64,000 nucleotides of DNA from Gynuella sp050296195 (GTDB taxonomy: Bacteria; Pseudomonadota; Gammaproteobacteria; Pseudomonadales; Natronospirillaceae). The translations under genes and the position numbers were made by a program. Positions 59,692 to 64,000 of this stretch are shown piece by piece. The notes under the pieces were generated by a model. It did not search any database, was not told the origin of the DNA, and saw only the letters and a list, made by a program, of their open reading frames with translations. Position 1 is the stretch's first letter. The number at the start of each line of letters is the position of its first letter. The stretch lies in the NCBI RefSeq assembly GCF_050296195.1, contig NZ_JBNKRB010000062.1; one strand, written 5' to 3'.

Positions 59692-60177
59692 TTAACTAAC
59701 CATAGACTCTGACCATATCTCTCGATACCTATTGACGGCGATCTTAGCTACATATATTAACCCTATAACAGATAACATGGACGATAAAAAACCAGGATAA
59801 ACATCCTTTCTTTTCCAATATTTATCCCGACATGCCCAAAGATTACCTTTCTTCGCTGCGTACAGTACACAAAGATATCCATATTTTTTAAATTGTTTTT
59901 TCTTCATTCGCTGTCGGCCATATGTATATAACGCCGGAGCATAGCCCTTGATTGCTAGACTTTTGATCTCTGATAGGGCCGCACGGTTGCCTTCGATAAA
60001 TTTGATTTTGCATATCATAAATTCAAATTCTGGGTTCTTCTGTGCAAATCCATATACTCTACATGCTTCTGCTGGGTCACTTTCTTCAGCATATAAATAC
60101 CATCCCAGATATCTAATAACAGAGACATTTCCATTCTCAGCTAAATTGTAAAAACTATCTTTTGTAGATTTATCCAT
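59692..60177 (-). CDS. Sel1-like candidate immunity protein
   Basis: 161 residues. Short alpha-alpha repeats of TPR/Sel1 character: FYNLAENGNVSVIRYLGWYL, EACRVYGFAQKN, IKGYAPALYTYGRQRMKKKQFKKYG, LYAAKKGNLWACRDKYW; a C-terminal hydrophobic helix (SSMLSVIGLIYVAKIAV) may anchor it. It starts 12 bp after the tip's stop. Function by position. Confidence 0.7.
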   Translation of the reverse strand: MDKSTKDSFYNLAENGNVSVIRYLGWYLYAEESDPAEACRVYGFAQKNPEFEFMICKIKFIEGNRAALSEIKSLAIKGYAPALYTYGRQRMKKKQFKKYGYLCVLYAAKKGNLWACRDKYWKRKDVYPGFLSSMLSVIGLIYVAKIAVNRYREIWSESMVS

Positions 60178-60189
60178 AACTATTATATC

Positions 60190-61003
60190 TCAAGAAAGTG
60201 GGCATTCAGGTGGAGGCGTATCTATACACCCAGGCAAACTAGGGTCAATTAAACAAGGGCTGATGATCGGAAAAAATCTAAATGGTAATTTTTTAGGTAA
60301 CCTTTTCTTCTTGTCTCGATATCGATCTTCATCTTTATATATTTCTTCTGGTTTGGGCTGAGGTGGTCTTTTATTTTTAATAATCATCTTTGTCTAAGTC
60401 ACCATCTGAGCAGGCTACCGCTATGCAAAATAAAATTTCTAGCCAACCTTTTTTTGATTCACCTTCTATATCAAAATAATTAAGTGGATCATTATCGACA
60501 TAAGCATAAGTATTCAACCCACCACCGAGCCCGATCAGATCACTCTGCACCTAACGCCCAATACTTGGATCATAGGTTCTGTTCCAGTTATCAGCGTAAC
60601 CTGTCTCTTCATCCCGATACTGCCCAGGGAACTCTTTCAACTGGGTAATCCCATCGGTGATCTCTTCACTGATCTCCCCAAACGGCGTGGTCTGCACCTC
60701 CCACACCTTGGCCTGGTTTTGGTTAGTTAATATTCTGGGCGTATTGAGGTGATCATTGTGCACGTAATACAAATGATTGCCACAGACTCTCATCGCAATC
60801 GCCTGCTCTCCCAGGTACAGGTATTCACGGATCGGAGTCCCGTTTTCGTCGGTCTCGGCGATCAGGTGACCGGCTAAATCATAGTGGTACAACACGGTGC
60901 TGAGTACGGTTCCGGTGCTGTCTTTCAGGATTTTGCTTACACGCTGACCCTGTGGGTTATAGGTGTCGTCGGCCTGTACACTGGTTCCGCAATTGTCGAC
61001 GTG
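60190..61003 (-). pseudogene. Orphan Rhs core end plus tip, with amber and frameshift
   Basis: Core from 61003 (DNCGTSVQADDTYNPQGQRVS) through LYHYDLAGHLIAETDENG to DPSIGR, then TAT to TAG at 60551-60553 in the GRYVQSD motif; further on SDLIGL replaces SDPIGL. The tip reads AYVDNDPLNYFDIEGES..., stops at 60377, and continues one frame over as NKRPPQPKPEEIYKDEDRY to a stop at 60190. The next gene is 12 bp on. Confidence 0.82.
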
Positions 61004-61057
61004 CTGAAGTCATTCATCGAGACCACATCCGTAACTGCACCTATCCAATCCAACTAA

Positions 61058-61401
61058 CTGGACAACATCAGTCATCAGTTGACAGAGAGGTTGGCAACCC
61101 TGGAAGGGTGAAGCCCGTCTCGTAGCGAGCATGTCTCGCTAAGGGCTGAACGACCGGCCATGGAAGGCCGGGCTGGAATATACCACCATGGACGGTATGA
61201 GTTCGGTCATTGGCGTGTGATTACCCGGATCATCATCGACACCGATGAGGAACACAGCGCTCAGGTCGCGCGGTTGGTTTCCGGGATAATCGGGTTGATC
61301 GAACATTAGTTGAATCGGGTGTATGGAGAGGTCGAAGCGGTTCGAGGCTGGTGGTAGCGGATTCGGCCGTTGAACAGAACAGCCCCGGTTTTACCGGGGC
61401 T
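61058..61401 (+). repeat. Array spacer repeat, copy 2 (decayed plus-strand coding)
   Basis: Plus-strand frames match copy 1: LDNISHQLTERLATLEG then TGA at 61109 (preceded by CAA to TAA), and GIYHHGRYEFGHWRVITR with IIDTDEEHSAQVARLVSG to TAG at 61307. It ends with the perfect AGCCCCGG-tttta-CCGGGGCT hairpin (61381-61401). Confidence 0.78.
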
Positions 61402-61442
61402 GACCGATAATTGGGGTAGGTGTCCCATTAACTGCATCCTCT

Positions 61443-61871
61443 TTATGGATAAGATTCCCATTTATCAGTTACATTTTGATCAAATTCTTCTTGATTATAC
61501 CAACGGATAAATCGGAACCGATCATTAGAAAGTAATCTATGTATTGTACAGCAGTATGACTGTAGCTCGTTTTCAGCGTGGTTTTTAACTGAACCAGCAA
61601 ACAACTTTTTCCATATGGAAAAATGCAAGTGCGTTGTAACTAGCCACTGAATTGGAGAGTCATTCACATAACCAAGAATACTTTCTATTTGGTAGCCATC
61701 TTTCAGCAATAGGATATCCCAAGCCCAGTCTTCCCGATTTTGTGGCTCTCTTACTTGAAAACCACTTTCTCTTAAACCGTTATACAAATATCGAGCTAAT
61801 TCCTGGCCCTTCGGATGCTCAATGCTGTCTTCACAAGAAAAATCTGATTCGAAGCTAACAAAAGTTCTCAT
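61443..61871 (-). CDS. Candidate Rhs immunity protein, soluble, 142 aa
   Basis: Start at ATG 61871 (MRTFVSFESDFSCEDSIEH); the open frame upstream overlaps the tip's end. Mixed alpha/beta content: KGQELARYLYNGLRESGF, then EPQNREDWAWDILLLKDGYQIESILGYV and WLVTTHLHFSIWKKL. The family is not recognised. It follows the tip remnant at 16 bp and precedes spacer repeat copy 2. Confidence 0.65.
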   Translation of the reverse strand: MRTFVSFESDFSCEDSIEHPKGQELARYLYNGLRESGFQVREPQNREDWAWDILLLKDGYQIESILGYVNDSPIQWLVTTHLHFSIWKKLFAGSVKNHAENELQSYCCTIHRLLSNDRFRFIRWYNQEEFDQNVTDKWESYP

Positions 61872-61887
61872 AAATGTTCTATCTAAT

Positions 61888-62230
61888 TTAGTTTTGGCAA
61901 CCACAAATATCACCATTATTAGCAGCACTTACACCAGCCGCACTACCACCAGCAACAAAACCTTTCATCCAATTGGGAATCCTGGTGAACTGTCGTCTCC
62001 AAGCGGGACATATTGGATTCGCACTTTACCAACCCCTAGGCATAAACCGATACCGATATGGATCTGATAACACATGTACTTTTGTTGTTGGTCCGTCAGT
62101 ATCCGCGGGCCCCAGCGCATCATTGTGCACGTAATATAAATGATTGCCACTGACTCTCATCGCAATCGCCTACTATCCCAGGTACAGGCATTCCCGGGTC
62201 GGGGTACCGTTTTCGCCGGTCTCAGCGATC
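61888..62230 (-). pseudogene. Heavily degenerate orphan Rhs core and tip
   Basis: The core piece LIAETGENGTPTRECLYLG is followed by two TAG codons (62170-62175, in place of GAG CAG), then AIAMRVSGNHLYYVHND and a frame loss at the HLGxPRILTDQ site. The tip reads YVPLGDDSSPGFPIG in one frame and KGFVAGGSAAGVSAAN to NGDICGCQN in another (stop 61888). It joins the spacer repeat directly at 62231. Confidence 0.72.
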
Positions 62231-62440
62231 AGATGAACGGCCACGGAAGGCCGCATGGATGTTATTAGTTCGGTCCTGGCGTGTGATTACCCGGATCATC
62301 ATCGACACCGATGAAGAACACAGCGCTCAGGTCGGTCGGTTGGTTTCCGGGGTGATCGGGTGGGTCGAACATCAGTTGAACCGGATGTATGGGAAGATGG
62401 AAGCGGTTCAAAACTGGCGGTAGCGGGTTGGGCTGTTGGT
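62231..62440 (+). repeat. Array spacer repeat, copy 3 (partial)
   Basis: Matches copies 1 and 2 from GGCCACGGAAGGCC onward, shortened at the left. Its plus-strand frame 62280-62423 is the longest of the three: RVITRIIIDTDEEHSAQV, then GRLVSGVIGWVEHQLNRM and YGKMEAVQNWR with TAG. It keeps CAG where copies 1 and 2 have TAG. Its right part lacks the GC hairpin. Confidence 0.72.
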
Positions 62441-62548
62441 GGCGAAGGGGTTGGCAATTTAGCCGAGTAGCAAAAGGCAAGACTTGACCCCATCGATTCC
62501 TTGCTTGTGAAAAACGTAAGACCCCATTGTCCGCCTGGACTACACCTA

Positions 62549-62821
62549 TTAATCTATAGTCCGTTTCCAAACTCTCCAGACAAGTCCACTACCTACACTC
62601 AAAAAGGATAGCCCTCCTCCCAAAATCATTTGAAAGATTAACCAACTGCCATCCAATATTTCCTTGCTTGAAGAATGCGACTCTGCATAAAGGTTAAATA
62701 GCAAAAACATAATAAATGGGCCCAGTCCTGCAATCAAGGTAGCTTTATAGCTACTGACTAACGAGAAATAAATACCACCATAAAGGACAGTTATCGGAAT
62801 AATTATGAACCATGGTGTCAT
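62549..62821 (-). CDS. Candidate Rhs immunity protein, membrane, 90 aa
   Basis: Start ATG 62821 with GAGG upstream (TTGAGG, 8 bases); further upstream Met codons run into the tip. Four hydrophobic stretches (WFIIIPITVLYGGIYFSLV, ATLIAGLGPFIMFLLF, WLIFQMILGGGLSFLSVGSGLVW). It follows the tip stop at 10 bp. Inner-membrane immunity is inferred by position. Confidence 0.65.
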   Translation of the reverse strand: MTPWFIIIPITVLYGGIYFSLVSSYKATLIAGLGPFIMFLLFNLYAESHSSSKEILDGSWLIFQMILGGGLSFLSVGSGLVWRVWKRTID

Positions 62822-62831
62822 ACTGGTAACC

Positions 62832-63226
62832 TCAATGCTCTCCATAATTCTGTTGCCAGGCACCATCAACATCCGGTGCCGTGCCTCCAGCATATTCAAT
62901 GATGTTATCCGCTGCAGTATTTGAATTTGGACCTAGAAGAGCGCTGTAATCTTCAGAGGATTGATAAGAATTGCCTGAATTGGTTACTGCATTATCAAAT
63001 TGTTCTTGGGTTACACCACTTGGTGGATTGATCTGATAATGCTCATTACCTCCTCCTGGTTTATTGAAAGCACTAGTATCTGCTGTGTATGTAAAGGAGT
63101 TAGAACCTTGGTAAAATGGAAACCTATTTGCTGCTAGGCTATATTGTTTATCAATAACTTTCTTTTCTTCGCCTGTACATGGTCTGTTTCTCAATGCCAA
63201 ACAAAAACGGCACAGTGCTTCATTCT
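62832..63226 (-). pseudogene. Rhs tip of the right-hand copy, out of frame with its core
   Basis: Open from just after a TAG near 63226 to the TGA at 62832: NEALCRFCLALRNRPCTGEE, KKVIDKQYSLAANRFPFYQG, SNSFTYTADTSAFN. The core upstream ends in another frame at 63280, so the tip can be made only if re-initiated (TTG 63200). The ENxNxAxFPxYQGSNSFTY style is common among Rhs C-termini. Confidence 0.6.
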
Positions 63227-63279
63227 ACCGAATAAGTCTGTCCGCCAATCATCTACTTTCCGACATACCATAGTTACTT

Positions 63280-64000
63280 CTAGGTATAACGTGTTGGATT
63301 CTGAAGCGCATATCCATAAGTATTAATACCACCCTGGAGCCCAATCGGATCACTCTGCACATAACGCCCAATACTCGGATCATACATCCGGTTCCAGCTA
63401 TCACTATAGCCCGTTTCTAGGTCTCGCATTTGCCCAGGAAAGCTTTTCAGGTTGGTGATGCCAGTTGCGACTTCTTCCGACACTTCCCCGAACGGCGCGG
63501 CCTGCACCTCCCACACTTTCGCCTGGCTTTGATCTGTCAGGATCCTCGGCATCCCCAGATGATCATTGTGCACATAGGTTTTGTGTGGGTTGTCGGTAAG
63601 ATCATTTGGCGTGTCATCCGGATAGATAACGCCGGTAAGGTTCCCGTGGGCGTCGTACTGATAATGAATCGAGACCCCGGCCTGATCCGTCAACTGTATC
63701 AGTCGATCATTGTCGTCATACCGAAACTGCAGGTAGGCACCAAAGCGGTTGCGGATACGACTGACCAGACCTCGGCTGTTGTAAGTGTAAAAATAGCGTT
63801 GGATGTGATGCTGTTGGGTGGCTTCGGCCTGGCCGCTGCTGTTAAGCGGATAGGTTTTTCCCCGTAAGACAACCACCCGACCGCCGTCACTGTTATCAGA
63901 CAAACTGATGGGCCATAGGTTGGGATTCGATGACCAGCCGCTGGTCGCGGTTTTGCGATAGAACACCCGGCGCACCCAATGACCGATGGAAAACACGCCC
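63280..64000 (-). CDS. Rhs-repeat protein, core C-terminal part (continues beyond the window)
   Basis: At least 239 codons open to the window edge. YD/Rhs repeats are clear: YFYTYNSRGLVSRIRNRF, GAYLQFRYDDNDRLIQLTDQ, GVSIHYQYDAHGNLTGV, then the core end TYVHNDHLGMPRILTDQ, FPGQMRDLETGYSDSWNRMY and DPSIGRYVQSDPIGLQGG, INTYGYALQNPTRYT, stop TAG at 63280. The usual NPxxYxDPxGL end is cut just before DP. It is the only copy with long upstream repeats and so is the likely parent gene. Confidence 0.88.
   Translation of the reverse strand, partial: GVFSIGHWVRRVFYRKTATSGWSSNPNLWPISLSDNSDGGRVVVLRGKTYPLNSSGQAEATQQHHIQRYFYTYNSRGLVSRIRNRFGAYLQFRYDDNDRLIQLTDQAGVSIHYQYDAHGNLTGVIYPDDTPNDLTDNPHKTYVHNDHLGMPRILTDQSQAKVWEVQAAPFGEVSEEVATGITNLKSFPGQMRDLETGYSDSWNRMYDPSIGRYVQSDPIGLQGGINTYGYALQNPTRYT

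Noticed and set aside
56200..64000. Stop-codon reassignment or suppression: many premature stops in the Rhs copies are TAG.
   Set aside because: Most arise from CAG, GAG or TGG by one change, where TAG is the only or a likely outcome. The spacer repeat copy 2 has CAA to TAA, other decay is by frameshift, and pobA ends with TAG normally. The bias is expected by chance.

Overview
The window is chromosomal DNA of moderate GC content. Its housekeeping genes (recJ-prfB-lysS, dnaX-ybaB-recR, rnd-ycgL-ycgN, hrpA, msbA, an MvaT/H-NS-type protein) are gammaproteobacterial in type and order. Several secreted carbohydrate-active enzymes (CBM2-CBM6-GH59-like, GH43 with ricin lectin, GH114, polysaccharide deacetylase) and a large Rhs locus suggest a marine or saprophytic member of the Oceanospirillales/Cellvibrionales type. 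I cannot name the species from the sequence alone.

Layout. 1-2.8 kb: an AraC regulator (cut by the window edge) diverges from pobA (4-hydroxybenzoate hydroxylase); a 212-bp MITE-like element touches the pobA stop codon, followed by a DUF72 gene. 2.8-9 kb: a GFA-family protein, a small exported protein, a tyrosine phosphatase translationally coupled to an MsbA-type exporter, a DUF922 protease-like protein and an arylamine N-acetyltransferase. 9.1-13 kb: lutABC (L-lactate oxidation) and a divergent FadR-type regulator with a TGGT-N3-ACCA operator touching its start codon. 13-21 kb: M23 peptidase, TfoX-C protein, GNAT, hrpA and fadD. 21-30.5 kb: a minus-strand run of amidotransferase, VWA membrane protein, membrane winged-helix protein, ycgN, ycgL, rnd, recR, ybaB and dnaX. 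dnaX carries a complete E. coli-like frameshift site and a 15-copy hexamer repeat. 30.6 kb: the 4.5S SRP RNA with its own promoter. 31-39 kb: GH43, queE, DUF748, GH114 and an SQR-like flavoprotein. 39-49.7 kb: the MvaT/H-NS-like gene, lysS, prfB (with the RF2 +1 frameshift), recJ, carbonic anhydrase, rsgA, a deacetylase/YchJ pair and a UDG-family protein. 49.9-56 kb: a 1202-residue multidomain glycosidase, DUF418 and AraC-GyrI genes.

56.1-64 kb is the most unusual part: a minus-strand array of Rhs 3' ends. The terminal portion of the Rhs core occurs five times, each time followed by an unrelated C-terminal tip and a small gene 10-22 bp downstream that looks like its immunity gene (two small membrane proteins, an ankyrin protein, a Sel1-like protein, an unknown 142-residue protein). 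A sixth tip and immunity remnant lies at the left end. Most core copies carry nonsense or frameshift changes while the immunity genes stay open. Three copies of a separate repeat lie between cassettes and hold matching short reading frames on the opposite strand, which suggests a decayed gene co-duplicated with the cassettes.

Functionally, the window combines aromatic and lactate catabolism, envelope lipid export, polysaccharide breakdown, core DNA/RNA maintenance and a contact-dependent competition locus that keeps a store of old immunity genes.
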